Positions 27,562-36,744 of a stretch of 64,000 nt of DNA are shown in pieces. The position numbers and the translations under genes are program-made. Source of the stretch: Deltaproteobacteria bacterium (lineage in GTDB: Bacteria > Desulfobacterota > Desulfarculia > Adiutricales > Adiutricaceae); NCBI GenBank assembly GCA_031279515.1, contig JAITII010000100.1, positions 1 through 64,000 of the forward strand, given 5' to 3'. Below the pieces are notes generated by a model that was not told the origin of the DNA, ran no database searches, and saw nothing but the letters and a program-made list of their open reading frames with translations. Position 1 is the stretch's first letter. Every line of letters begins with the position of its first letter.

Positions 27562-28740
27562 ATGAACCAAGATACGAAAAAATGTCACCTTGACACAATA
27601 ACCTTTTCCGTCTTCTGCCTCCTTTTGGGTGTGGGCTTTGCCACCTTGCTATCAGCAAGTTACCTGAAAGGCGGGGTAAGTGCTTCGGGGGATCACTACT
27701 TTTTCTTCCACAAGCAGGCCGGAAAGCTTATCTTGGGCGCTGTCCTCATGTTTATCATCTATAAGCTTCCCACTTCCCTGTGGATGGATCTTTGGTACCT
27801 GGTGGTGGGCCTATCCGTACTCTTACTCATCATGTCCTTTGTGCCCATCTTTCAGATAACTGCCATGGGGGCTTCCCGCTGGATCCGCGTGGGACCCGTT
27901 ACCCTCCAGCCCTCGGAGGTGGCCCGCATCGGGGTGGTGGTGTACATGGCACATTCCCTTTCCAGGAAAGGGGAACTGGCCAAAGAGTTTTTCTATGGTT
28001 TTACCCCCCACCTCTTAGTCCTCATTATCTTTGGATCTTTAATAGTCCTCCAGACGGATTTGGGAGGGGCTATTATCATAGCGGGCATCATCATGGCCCT
28101 CACCTTGGTCTCAGGGCTAAAGAAGATCTATCTCTTTCTCTTTGGGGCCGTGGTCTCAGGTATCTGCACCTTTCTTATCTATTCCATAGGCTACAGGGTA
28201 AACCGCATCAGGGGCTGGTTGGACCCGGAGGCGGATCCCTTGGGCGTGGGTTATCCAATCCTACATTCCTTCTATGCCTTTGCCAATGGAGGCATCTTCG
28301 GCATGGGACCTGGCCAGGGGCTAGAAAAGCAGCTCTATATCCCGGAGATCCACACGGACTACATCTTCGCCGTAGTGGGGGAAGAATTTGGCTTTTTTGG
28401 CGTCATCTTTGTCTCCGGGCTCTTTTTATTTTTGGTCTACAGGGGCCTCATGATAGCCAGGGCAGCCACTAAGTTGCCTGACTTTTATCTAGCAGTGGGG
28501 GCAACAATGGTGGTGGGGCTCCCAGCCTTTGTCAACATGGGCGTAGCCCTATCCCTGTGGCCTGCCAAGGGTCTGGCCCTTCCTTTTTTTAGCTATGGAG
28601 GCACCAATCTGGTTGTCAGCATGTGCGCAGTGGCAATCTTGCTGCAGGTGGCAAGGCAGGGGAGCTTGGACTTTTATGGAAGCGAGAAAACTAGCCTAAA
28701 GTTAAAGCTTTCCTTAAATAATCAGAAAGGTGAGAGCTAG
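27562..28740 (+). CDS. ftsW: Peptidoglycan glycosyltransferase FtsW
   Basis: The 392-residue SEDS-family membrane protein polymerises lipid II at the septum with FtsI. Family blocks include SRWIRVGPVTLQPSEVAR near residue 112, the large-loop region GLEKQLYIPEIHTDYIFAV near 255 and the C-terminal FFSYGGTNLVV. About ten transmembrane helices are present. RodA is the usual alternative in this family, but the position between murD and murG identifies FtsW. Its stop codon overlaps the first possible start of murG. Confidence 0.96.
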   Translation: MNQDTKKCHLDTITFSVFCLLLGVGFATLLSASYLKGGVSASGDHYFFFHKQAGKLILGAVLMFIIYKLPTSLWMDLWYLVVGLSVLLLIMSFVPIFQITAMGASRWIRVGPVTLQPSEVARIGVVVYMAHSLSRKGELAKEFFYGFTPHLLVLIIFGSLIVLQTDLGGAIIIAGIIMALTLVSGLKKIYLFLFGAVVSGICTFLIYSIGYRVNRIRGWLDPEADPLGVGYPILHSFYAFANGGIFGMGPGQGLEKQLYIPEIHTDYIFAVVGEEFGFFGVIFVSGLFLFLVYRGLMIARAATKLPDFYLAVGATMVVGLPAFVNMGVALSLWPAKGLALPFFSYGGTNLVVSMCAVAILLQVARQGSLDFYGSEKTSLKLKLSLNNQKGES

Positions 28741-28742
28741 TG

Positions 28743-29915
28743 ATGACTAAAATTATCATGGCAGCCGGGGCCACGGGCGGACACATCATGCCCGCCGTGG
28801 CCGTGGCCCTGGCATTAAAAGAGCAAGAACCCCAGCTAAAGGTGCTCTTTGTGGGCGTGGGTCGCAAGGCGGAAGCCGATATCCTAGACCCCATCTTAGG
28901 GCCTTTAGGTTGGGAGCGGGTAACTATTAAAGCAGGGGGCGTAAAAGGTCGGGGCATCTTAGGGAAGATAAAAGGGCTTCTGCTAACGGTTATGGGATTT
29001 TTTTCAGCCATTGGGGTCCTTAAAAAGTTTAAGCCGGATGCGGTCTTTGGGGCCGGCGGCTATGCCGCCGGCCCTGTGGGCCTGGCAGCCTGGGCATTGG
29101 GCGTACCACTTTTTATCCATGAGCAAAATAGGACCCCTGGGGTAACCAATAAGCTCTTAGCATCCCTTGCCCAAATTGTCTTTTTAGGTGACCCGGAAGG
29201 GGCAAAGTATTTTAAAGCTACCAAGGTCCGCATTGTGGGAAACCCGGTGCGCCAAGAGATCTTAAATGTAGTGCGGAAGGCGGAATCTATCTTTACCTTG
29301 CTAGTCTTGGGGGGAAGCCAGGGGGCCAGGGGGATAAATGAGGCGGCGCTAGGGCTATTAGATAACTTAGATAAGCTTAAAGCCCCCATAAAGATTATCC
29401 ACCAAGCCGGGGCCAGTGGGGTAACACTATTAGAAGAGGCATACCGTAAGGCCAAGCAAGAGACGGGTTTGGACTATGAACTTAGCGCCTTTTTCACAGA
29501 TATGGCCCGGGTATATTCTTTAGGCGATCTTGCCCTGTGCCGGGCAGGGGCTTTGACCTTGGCGGAACTAGCTGCAGTGGGTATGGCCTCTATCTTGGTA
29601 CCCTTGCCAACGGCAGCCGATGATCACCAGAGTCAAAACGCCCTTTCCTTTGAAAAAAAGGGTGCTGCTATTGTAATCCCGGAAAAAGAGCTAACTGGAG
29701 AAAGGCTTAGAGTAGAAATAGAAAGACTTATGGAAGACGGAGCCCTTTTAGAGGAAATGGGCACAAAGGCAGGAGAGCTGAAAAAGACGGATGCCGCAAG
29801 CAGCATGGCATCTGTAATTTTGGAAGAAATAGTAAAGAGCACCAATGCCTTTGGGCTGGAATTAAATCCCAATGGGACTCTAGGGGAAGTAGTGGAAAAA
29901 GCGGAAAGGCCGTAG
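28743..29915 (+). CDS. murG: Lipid II synthase MurG
   Basis: MurG transfers GlcNAc from UDP-GlcNAc to lipid I on the inner face of the membrane. The protein has the N-terminal glycine-rich GATGGHIMPAVAVA, the acceptor-side GAGGYAAGPVGLAA, HEQNRTPG, and the donor-site LGGSQGARGINEA and CRAGALTLAEL blocks. I choose ATG 28743, eight bases after AAGGTGAG, over GTG 28740. The 390-residue length is a little above E. coli (355) because of a C-terminal tail. Directly after its stop codon the telomere-like repeat begins. Confidence 0.96.
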   Translation: MTKIIMAAGATGGHIMPAVAVALALKEQEPQLKVLFVGVGRKAEADILDPILGPLGWERVTIKAGGVKGRGILGKIKGLLLTVMGFFSAIGVLKKFKPDAVFGAGGYAAGPVGLAAWALGVPLFIHEQNRTPGVTNKLLASLAQIVFLGDPEGAKYFKATKVRIVGNPVRQEILNVVRKAESIFTLLVLGGSQGARGINEAALGLLDNLDKLKAPIKIIHQAGASGVTLLEEAYRKAKQETGLDYELSAFFTDMARVYSLGDLALCRAGALTLAELAAVGMASILVPLPTAADDHQSQNALSFEKKGAAIVIPEKELTGERLRVEIERLMEDGALLEEMGTKAGELKKTDAASSMASVILEEIVKSTNAFGLELNPNGTLGEVVEKAERP

Positions 29916-30056
29916 TTTAGGGTTAGGGTTTATGGTTAGGGTTTAGGGTTAGGGTTAGGTTTAGGGTTTAGGTTAGGGTTAGGGTTTAGGGTTTAGGGTT
30001 AGAGTTTAGGGTTTAGGTTTAAGTTTAGAGTTTAGGGTTTAGGTTTTAGGTTTAAG
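29916..30056 (+). repeat. Telomere-like TTAGGG/TTTAGGG array between murG and murC
   Basis: Twenty-two consecutive units of 5-7 bases fill 141 bases. Most are exact TTAGGG or TTTAGGG; the rest are near variants such as TTTAGG, TTAGAG and TTTAAG. The units decay towards the 3' end. The array begins one base after the murG stop codon. The G-rich strand is the coding strand, so the operon transcript would carry it; four G3 tracts with 3-4 base loops occur at 29976-29998, enough for a G-quadruplex. It is similar in sequence to eukaryotic telomeres; origin by slippage or transfer cannot be decided here. Confidence 0.9.
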
Positions 30057-30106
30057 TTTTAAAGCTGATACATGGACTTGGAAAAAAAAGGGATTTTTTA
30101 GCAACT

Positions 30107-31495
30107 ATGTATAGAAAAAAGAGACACATTCATTTTGTAGGCATTGGGGGCATAGGCATGAGCGGCATAGCCGAAGTGCTTTTGAACCTGGGCCATACGA
30201 TAACCGGAAGCGATTTGGCCCAAGGCAATCAGACCAGAAGGCTAAAGGAGTTGGGTGCGCAAATTCACTTTGGGCATAAGGCCTCACAGGTAATGGGCGC
30301 GGATGTGGTTGTGGTCTCTTCTGCGATAAATGAGGATAATCCGGAACTTACGGAAGCTAAAAGGCTAAGGGTGCCTGTAATACCCCGAGCGGAGATGCTC
30401 TCAGAGCTCATGCGGTTAAAGACTGGGATAGCGGTGGCAGGTTCCCACGGGAAGACCTCCACCTGTTCCCTCATAGGTACTATTTTAACCCTAGGTGGAA
30501 TGGATCCCACCTTGGTCATAGGGGGTAAGATCAATAATCTAGGATTAAATGCTAGATTGGGCCAGGGGGAATACCTGGTGGCGGAAGCTGACGAATCCGA
30601 TGGTTCCTTTCTTTTGTTGTCTCCCACTATAGCAGTGGTAACTAATATAGATAGGGAGCACATGAACTATTATAGGGACTTGGGGCATCTAAAGGAGAGC
30701 TTTCTCTCCTTTATCAACAAGGTCCCTTTTTATGGGCTCTCTATTTTGTGTTTAGATGACCCAGAGGTGCAAAGCTTAATTCCCAAAGTGAAAAAGCGCT
30801 ATGTGACCTACGGGTTTTCTGCCCAGGCCATGGTCACGGCCAAGAACCTGGAAAAGGAGGCTTGGGGCTATAGCTTTGACCTCTATCTGCTGGGAAATAA
30901 GGTAACTAGACTTACCTTAAATATCCCAGGAAGGCACAATGTCTTAAATACCTTGGCAGCAGCAGCTGTCTCTTTGGAGATGGGCATATCCACCTCGGAT
31001 TTGGAAAGGGGGGTCTATAAGCTAACGGGTGTGGGAAGGCGTTTTGAGAAAAAGGGAGAGGCGCAGGGCATAGTAGTATTGGATGACTATGGCCATCACC
31101 CCACTGAGATAAAGGCAACACTATCAGCATTAGCTGAGACCTATCCCGAGCAGAGGCGGCTAGTAATCTTTCAGCCCCACAGGCACACCAGGACCAAAGA
31201 CCTCTTCCGGGAGTTTGTAAGCTCTTTTAATCAGGCAGATAAGCTCTGGGTAACTAAGATCTATTCCGCAGGGGAAACCCCTAGCGAGGGGATAGACGCC
31301 ATAGCCCTCACGGAGGCTATAAGGGAGCACGGACACAGCGGCGCCTATTACGGCGGAGAGGTAAGTGAAGTTCCTTATAAAGTAATAGAGGCAATAGAGC
31401 CCGGGGACGTTATCTTGACCTTGGGGGCGGGAAATGTCTGGGAGGCCTCAGAAGAGATCCTAAGACTGTGGCAGGAGAAGAACAATGCACTCTGA
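30107..31495 (+). CDS. murC: UDP-MurNAc:L-Ala ligase MurC
   Basis: The 462-residue first Mur ligase adds L-Ala to UDP-MurNAc. It has the N-terminal HFVGIGGIGMSGIAEVL nucleotide fold, the P-loop GSHGKTS at 112-118, EADESDGSF, and the C-terminal FQPHRHTRT block. Length matches the family. It is separated from murG by 191 bases, mostly the telomere-like array, so coupling with the upstream genes is looser here. The ATG follows a purine-rich stretch with weak ribosome-site character. It overlaps murB by 11 bases. Confidence 0.97.
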   Translation: MYRKKRHIHFVGIGGIGMSGIAEVLLNLGHTITGSDLAQGNQTRRLKELGAQIHFGHKASQVMGADVVVVSSAINEDNPELTEAKRLRVPVIPRAEMLSELMRLKTGIAVAGSHGKTSTCSLIGTILTLGGMDPTLVIGGKINNLGLNARLGQGEYLVAEADESDGSFLLLSPTIAVVTNIDREHMNYYRDLGHLKESFLSFINKVPFYGLSILCLDDPEVQSLIPKVKKRYVTYGFSAQAMVTAKNLEKEAWGYSFDLYLLGNKVTRLTLNIPGRHNVLNTLAAAAVSLEMGISTSDLERGVYKLTGVGRRFEKKGEAQGIVVLDDYGHHPTEIKATLSALAETYPEQRRLVIFQPHRHTRTKDLFREFVSSFNQADKLWVTKIYSAGETPSEGIDAIALTEAIREHGHSGAYYGGEVSEVPYKVIEAIEPGDVILTLGAGNVWEASEEILRLWQEKNNAL

Positions 31496-32426
31496 GTTAC
31501 GTGATTATAGGAGAAATTTTAGGGACCTGGCCCGTTTTAATCCTGCACTAAAGCTTCATGCCAATTACCCACTCTCCGGGGTAAGCACCTTTAGGATAGG
31601 AGGAGAGGCTGGGCTTATGGCTAAACCCCTCAATGTTGGAGAACTAATTAAAGTATTGACCTTTGCCCAAAAGTCCTCACTTCCCACCTATATCCTAGGA
31701 GGAGGGTCCAACGTACTGTTTGACGATTTGGGATTCCAGGGGGTGATGATAAAGCCTACCGGGGACTTTCGTAATATAGAGGAAAAAGAAAATCTTATCT
31801 TAGCAGGCAGTATGTGCCACCTAAATGAATTGGCTCACCTGACAGCTGACAGGGGCTATGACGGATTTTGCAACTTGGTGGGGATCCCCGGGACCGTTGG
31901 CGGGGCCATAGTCATGAATGCCGGGGCATCGGGCAGCTCTATGGCAGACAGGGTGGAGGAAGTCACCCTCATTAACAGGTCCTTTAAAATGAAGACCTTT
32001 AAAAGGAGAGAGCTAAGGTTTGGGTACAGGAGTTTTACTGCCCCAGAGACTGGGATAATAATCTCGGCGCTCTTGAATGTAGGTGAAAATGTTGGGAAAA
32101 ATGTGGCCAGTGTAAAAATGAAAGAACGCTATGATGAAAGGCGCAGGCTCATCCCCAAAGGGCCTTCAGCTGGATCGGTATTTAAAAACCCCCCTGGAAA
32201 ATATGCCGGAAGCCTTATTGAAAAGTGCCGGCTAAAGGGCCGTCAGGTGGGAGAAGCGATGATAAGCCCCAGGCACGCCAATATAATTATCAACAAAGGA
32301 AAGGCCTCGGCAGCCGAGGTAACTACCCTTATCCACATGGCCCGCTTCGAGGTGTATAAGAAATTTCATATAGAGCTCGCCTTAGAGATAAAAGTCTTAA
32401 ATAGAAGGGGAGGCACCTATCTATGA
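31485..32426 (+). CDS. murB: UDP-N-acetylenolpyruvoylglucosamine reductase MurB
   Basis: The 313-residue FAD enzyme reduces UDP-GlcNAc-enolpyruvate to UDP-MurNAc. It has the FAD-binding LGGGSNVLFDD and GIPGTVGGAIVMNAGA segments, the catalytic Ser in GPSAGSVFKNP, and the C-terminal ISPRHANIIINKG block. The SVFKNP/AGSLIE arrangement is that of the shorter type II MurB (B. subtilis style) rather than E. coli type I. It overlaps murC by 11 bases and ftsQ by four. Confidence 0.96.
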   Translation: MHSELRDYRRNFRDLARFNPALKLHANYPLSGVSTFRIGGEAGLMAKPLNVGELIKVLTFAQKSSLPTYILGGGSNVLFDDLGFQGVMIKPTGDFRNIEEKENLILAGSMCHLNELAHLTADRGYDGFCNLVGIPGTVGGAIVMNAGASGSSMADRVEEVTLINRSFKMKTFKRRELRFGYRSFTAPETGIIISALLNVGENVGKNVASVKMKERYDERRRLIPKGPSAGSVFKNPPGKYAGSLIEKCRLKGRQVGEAMISPRHANIIINKGKASAAEVTTLIHMARFEVYKKFHIELALEIKVLNRRGGTYL

Positions 32427-33511
32427 AGGGGCTAAAGCCAAGGGCAGTAAACTTAGAGGCGCTAAAAAGTGGTAAGGGCACCCAAGGCGCTAGAACTATT
32501 GCCCCTTTAGGAAGGCTTAAGAGGATGGGGGAGATAGAGTCCAAAAAGGACCAAAAGGATAAAAGGAGGCTTTTAAGGGAGAATAATTTAAAAAAAGTAC
32601 AGGAGTCAAAGGCCGCAGAAAGTAGCCAAAATTTGCAAAAGAAGGACAAAAGACCCTTCTTAACAGCCTTAAAAACCGCGCCCAGGGTAGTAAGACGGGC
32701 CTTTTCCCTTATCTTTATTGGGGTAATAAGCGCTGTAATCTTAGCCATAGTCTCAGGAGGGTGCATCTGGGCGTATCTGTATTTTACAGAAAGCGACTAT
32801 TTTCTCATCAAAAACCACGACATCAAGGGGATAAACAGGGTCTCTCGCCAAGAGATCCTGGAGGCCACGGGACTTGATAGACCAGTCAATCTTTTGACCT
32901 TCGATACGGTGCGGGCAACAAGGAGCTTAAAAAGCCTCCCTTGGGTAGAGGATGCAACTATCTCCAGGACGCCCCCGCCGGATGGGATAACCATCAGGGT
33001 AACGGAGTACAAGCCCAGGGCCATAGTCAATCTAGAGCAGCTCTACTATATAGATGAAAAGGGAAGGCCCTTTAAAAGTCTAGCCGCAGGTGAGATTCCA
33101 GATTTGCCTTTTATAAGCGGCTTTACCTTAGATGCCCTCTTGGAGGGAGGTCCCATGACCCAAAAGGCGGTCTTGGAGATCTATGAGCTCATGGACATCT
33201 TAGCTGTCCGCACAGATGAATGGAACATTGATAATATCTCAGAATTTCGCCATGACCCTGACATCGGGGTCACCATCTTTAGAAGGGACATACCTTTAGA
33301 GATAAGGGTGGGGCCCGGTCCTTTTACGGAAAAGGTCTTGCGCCTCACAAGGGTGATGGATTGGCTAAAAAACAACAATAGATTTGAAGGACTAATCTTT
33401 GCCAACTTAGAGTGCGTGCCAAGGGTGATAGTTCGTTATGAAAAAGGCAAAATACCAGGTAATCCTTTGGAGATGGAACTGGCTTTAGGGGGCAGATTAC
33501 CTTCTACTTAA
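32423..33511 (+). CDS. ftsQ: Cell division protein FtsQ
   Basis: The 362-residue bitopic protein has a highly charged cytoplasmic region of about 90 residues, one transmembrane helix at about 92-117, a POTRA domain at about 125-200 (IKGINRVSRQEIL, then LPWVEDATISR) and an FtsQ beta domain. FtsQ recruits FtsB and FtsL and checks septal wall synthesis. The cytoplasmic part is much longer than in E. coli (about 25 residues). Overlap with murB is four bases. Confidence 0.92.
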   Translation: MKGLKPRAVNLEALKSGKGTQGARTIAPLGRLKRMGEIESKKDQKDKRRLLRENNLKKVQESKAAESSQNLQKKDKRPFLTALKTAPRVVRRAFSLIFIGVISAVILAIVSGGCIWAYLYFTESDYFLIKNHDIKGINRVSRQEILEATGLDRPVNLLTFDTVRATRSLKSLPWVEDATISRTPPPDGITIRVTEYKPRAIVNLEQLYYIDEKGRPFKSLAAGEIPDLPFISGFTLDALLEGGPMTQKAVLEIYELMDILAVRTDEWNIDNISEFRHDPDIGVTIFRRDIPLEIRVGPGPFTEKVLRLTRVMDWLKNNNRFEGLIFANLECVPRVIVRYEKGKIPGNPLEMELALGGRLPST

Positions 33512-33553
33512 GACAGATAATGGAAAAGCTTTACTTATTAAGACAGATAATGG
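33508..33553. repeat. 16-bp direct repeat across the ftsQ stop codon
   Basis: TTAAGACAGATAATGG occurs at 33508-33523 and 33538-33553, a 30-base period. The first copy contains the ftsQ stop codon (TAA at 33509-33511). Confidence 0.8.
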
Positions 33554-33598
33554 GAAGCATGGACTTGGAAATAAATGGAGAAATTTAGTTTAATTTGC

Positions 33599-33627
33599 CG
33601 GCAGCTTGTGCCGCTTTCCGGCCGGAA
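33599..33627 (+). other. Two small hairpins in the ftsA leader
   Basis: CGGCA-GCTTG-TGCCG at 33599-33613, then the perfect palindrome TTCCGGCCGGAA at 33616-33627, just upstream of the ftsA ribosome site (AGGA, 33637-33640). An out-of-frame five-codon ATG...TAA mini-frame (33644-33658) overlaps the ftsA start. These could tune ftsA translation or mRNA processing; this is inference. Confidence 0.45.
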
Positions 33628-33650
33628 GGCCCTGATAGGATAAATGCATT

Positions 33651-34880
33651 ATGGATAACGATAGCGAAAAAATTGTAGGATTGGACCTGGGGACAACCAA
33701 GGTGACCTGCGTAGCAGCTATAGTCAATGATTTGGGGGGCCTGGAGATCATAGGGGTGGGCAACGCCCCCTCCCACGGCATGAGCCAAGGCATTGTCTAC
33801 AACATGGAACTCACCCAGGAGTCCATAGTAAAGGCGGTGGCCGAAGCCCAGCGCATGGCGGGTTGCAGCTTAAACAACGTCTATGTGGGTATAGCCGGGG
33901 CGCATATCGCGAGCTCCAATAGCCACGGGGTCATAGGCGTAAGAGACCTGGAAAACCGGGTGATAAGCGAAGAGGACAAAAAGCGCGCCTTGGTTGCCGC
34001 AGAGACTGTCAATATTCCCCAGGGCAGGGTCATCATTCAGAGCATACCCCAGGCCTATAAGGTGGATGACGTGGACGGGATCTTAGATCCCTTGGGCATG
34101 GTGGGCGTGCGCCTGGAGGTGAGGGTGCATATCATCACCGCCGCCATGAACGCCTATCAGAATCTTACCAACTGTGTAAACGGAGCTAATCTCAATATCT
34201 GCGACATGATTTTGGAATCCATTGCCTCCGCTGAGGCGGTGATGCATCCCCAGGAAATGGACATGGGCTCGGTTATCTTAGACATAGGGGGAGGCACTAC
34301 GGACATAGCCATCTTTTGCGATGGGGTCATAGTCCATTCAGCAGAGCTGGCCATGGGAGGAGACGATATCACCAGGGAATTGGCAGTTCAGCTCCGCACC
34401 TCCATAGATTCTGCTGAGGCCTTCAAAGTGCAGTTCGGTTGTTGCCTGGCTGAGCTTCTAGAGTCGGAACAGGTGGTGGAGGTGCCCTCCTTGGGCGGAG
34501 CGCCCCAGACCTTTGACTGCTACGATGTAGTGGGTATCCAGGAGAAGAAGGTCTCTGAACTTTTGGGGCTCATCGCAAATGAGATAGAAAGCTCGGGTTA
34601 CGAAAAGCGTATCTCCAGCGTGGTGGTGACAGGAGGCTCTTCCCAACTGCCTGGTCTTGCGGATTTGGCCTCCCAGATCCTCGCCAAACCAGTGCGCTTA
34701 GGTTTTCCCCATCTGGAAGGGGGCCTTTCTTCCATGGTGCGCGATCCACGCTATTCCACAGCCATTGGTTTAATTTTCCAGGGCTTGCAAAAAGAACGGG
34801 ATCTTTCTACCCCCAGTAGGGAGGACAGATCCCAAGCTGGTATCTGGCAAAGGTTCCGCAGTATCTTCAGATTGGTGTAA
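33651..34880 (+). CDS. ftsA: Cell division protein FtsA (first copy)
   Basis: The 409-residue actin-like ATPase anchors FtsZ to the membrane. It shows the phosphate-1 motif GLDLGTTKV, the SHS2/1C subdomain with RVIIQSIPQAYKVDD, phosphate-2 LDIGGGTTDIAIF, the adenosine motif VVTGGSSQLPGL and a C-terminal amphipathic helix (WQRFRSIFRLV). All features of a working FtsA are present. It is followed 85 bases later by a second, clearly related ftsA gene. Confidence 0.95.
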   Translation: MDNDSEKIVGLDLGTTKVTCVAAIVNDLGGLEIIGVGNAPSHGMSQGIVYNMELTQESIVKAVAEAQRMAGCSLNNVYVGIAGAHIASSNSHGVIGVRDLENRVISEEDKKRALVAAETVNIPQGRVIIQSIPQAYKVDDVDGILDPLGMVGVRLEVRVHIITAAMNAYQNLTNCVNGANLNICDMILESIASAEAVMHPQEMDMGSVILDIGGGTTDIAIFCDGVIVHSAELAMGGDDITRELAVQLRTSIDSAEAFKVQFGCCLAELLESEQVVEVPSLGGAPQTFDCYDVVGIQEKKVSELLGLIANEIESSGYEKRISSVVVTGGSSQLPGLADLASQILAKPVRLGFPHLEGGLSSMVRDPRYSTAIGLIFQGLQKERDLSTPSREDRSQAGIWQRFRSIFRLV

Positions 34881-34965
34881 AAGATAGGCTTTTTAGCACC
34901 TTTGGCAAAAAGTTTTTTTAAAACGCTTAATGACAAATTATTTAGCTTAAGACGAGGAGAGTCCA

Positions 34966-36207
34966 ATGCTTGAATCAAGCAACATCATAGGAGCCCTGGA
35001 CGTGGGCACAACCAAGGTTACCTGCGTTATCGCCTCCCCCGATGAAGACGGAGGGGTAAATGTGGTGGGCATTGGCAATGCCACCTGCCGGGGCATGGCC
35101 AGGGGCATGGTCATCAATGTGGATAGAACAGTAGCCTCCATCCGTCAAGCGGTGGGTGAGGCGGAGCATATGGCAGGCGTTAAACTAAAAAGCGTCATGC
35201 TGGGGGTAGCTGGGGGTAAGGTCCAGTGTTATAACGCCAAAGGCATTGCCGGAGTCAGAGATTCCCGCAAGAGGATAATAACCGAAGACGACAAGAGACG
35301 GGCTCTGGAAAACGCCATCTCCGGAGACATCCCCTCCGACAGGGAGCTCATCCACACCATAGAGCAGGAGTACACAGTAGATAACCAGACCAACATCAAA
35401 GATCCCTTGGGAATGATGGGCCTAAGGTTGGAGGTGAATGTCCATATCATCACGGTCTCTTTAAATGCCCTCCAGAATATCATGAATTGTGCCCGTCAGG
35501 CGGACCTGGAGATCATGGACGATGACGATGTGGTCTTGGAATCCTTGGCCTCTGCCAAGAGTTGCTTAAGACCGGAAGAGACCCAAATGGGAGTAGCCAT
35601 CGTGGACATAGGTGGAGGATCTGTGGATCTTGCGATCTTTGAAAATAGCTGCGTACGCCACACCAAGGTCTTTGAGATGGGAGGAGATAATCTCACAAGA
35701 GATATCTCACTGGGCTTCCAGACCCCCATGGATGCGGCGGAGCTTTTAAAGGTGGAGGAAGGGTGCTGCCTTAGAACCCTGTTGGGCGATGAAGAATTCA
35801 TCATTGTCCCGGGAACAGCAGGTAAGAATGTGGAAGTAAGTCGCCATGTCCTCTGCGACGTCCTGGTAGAGAGGGTAGAGGAGATATTGGGCTGCGTTAA
35901 TCATGAACTGGTGGTGAGCGGCTATTACGACAAGGTGATGGAAGTGGTTCTAACTGGAGGGGGTTCTCTCCTTTTGGGTCTTCCGGAAGTGGCAGAGCAA
36001 GTCTTTGATAGACCCGTGCGCCTGGGAGAACCCACCGGAGTGGGAGGGCTTACCAAATTAATCAAGAGCCCACGCTATTCCACAGCCATGGGCCTTATCC
36101 TCTACGGCATGGAAAACTATCTAGCCAGAGACCAGGGTCCCATCCTGAAAAATGGCAAGGGTTTTTTTAGTGGTGTCAAAGAGTGGTTTTCCCGCTCCTT
36201 AGGCTAG
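34966..36207 (+). CDS. ftsA: Second FtsA paralogue
   Basis: The 413-residue protein is collinear with the upstream FtsA through its whole length, at roughly 45% identity by eye. It keeps phosphate-1 (ALDVGTTKV), phosphate-2 (VDIGGGSVDLAIF, with Ser-Val replacing Thr-Thr), the TGGGSLLLGL adenosine motif and a C-terminal amphipathic helix (VKEWFSRSLG). An acidic insert (DDDD) lies near residue 180. GAGGAGA gives it its own strong ribosome site. Both copies look functional, so this is tandem duplication with divergence. Whether they co-polymerise or take separate roles is unknown. Confidence 0.9.
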   Translation: MLESSNIIGALDVGTTKVTCVIASPDEDGGVNVVGIGNATCRGMARGMVINVDRTVASIRQAVGEAEHMAGVKLKSVMLGVAGGKVQCYNAKGIAGVRDSRKRIITEDDKRRALENAISGDIPSDRELIHTIEQEYTVDNQTNIKDPLGMMGLRLEVNVHIITVSLNALQNIMNCARQADLEIMDDDDVVLESLASAKSCLRPEETQMGVAIVDIGGGSVDLAIFENSCVRHTKVFEMGGDNLTRDISLGFQTPMDAAELLKVEEGCCLRTLLGDEEFIIVPGTAGKNVEVSRHVLCDVLVERVEEILGCVNHELVVSGYYDKVMEVVLTGGGSLLLGLPEVAEQVFDRPVRLGEPTGVGGLTKLIKSPRYSTAMGLILYGMENYLARDQGPILKNGKGFFSGVKEWFSRSLG

Positions 36208-36346
36208 AAATGGACTAGCCTCTAATTTTTGGGTTTAAGGCAGCCCACAGTTTTCATCTTTAGATAATCTTGTTAAGGCCCATTAGAGGCCAAAATGGGC
36301 ATGATAATTTATGAGGCTTTGGGGCTAAATTTTTTATCTTTAAGCC

Positions 36347-36374
36347 CCCCAGGGCCTTTTAAGAGGCCCTGGGG
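36347..36374. other. Strong hairpin downstream of the ftsA pair
   Basis: An 11-bp perfect GC-rich stem (CCCCAGGGCCT with AGGCCCTGGGG) has a six-base loop. No T tract follows on the plus strand, so it is not a classical terminator; it may be a transcript-end or processing structure. Confidence 0.55.
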
Positions 36375-36417
36375 AAGGGAAAAAGGGTAGAGCTAAGATA
36401 TTATTTTTATTCTGGAT

Positions 36418-36470
36418 TTTAACTCTGGGGTTTAAGTCTTGGGCTTAACTCTAGGGTTTAACTCTTGGGC
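36418..36470. repeat. Degenerate 12-14 bp tandem repeat with G tracts
   Basis: Four units of the form TTTAACTCTTGGG (12-14 bases) run in tandem, each ending in a G3 or G4 run. The G tracts are on the coding strand, as in the array at 29916. Confidence 0.7.
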
Positions 36471-36744
36471 TTTTTGGCTTAAGTCTTTTTAGAAAAATTG
36501 GCCTTTTTAGAGGAAAAGAGAAAAATTGCCCCTTAGTTAGAAAGCTTTTCTGGGCCAAAATCCAAGAAATGCCCCTTAGAAAAAATAGATGGCCAAAAAA
36601 TATTTTTTTCCTTTGCGGCTTTTAACACTCCTTTCTATATCTCAAAGTCCGCATAAATAGTAGTTAATATTTGAGGGGCTCGCCAAAGGGAATAATTTCT
36701 AGGGAGGGGAGGAAAAAAAATATCAATTTTTTTTGTTTTTTCAC

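Noticed and set aside
30071-33571. Shared 14-mer CATGGACTTGGAAA upstream of murC and ftsA (30071 and 33558)
   Set aside because: Several 14-base matches are expected by chance in 64 kb; the position in the same cluster is suggestive but not enough.
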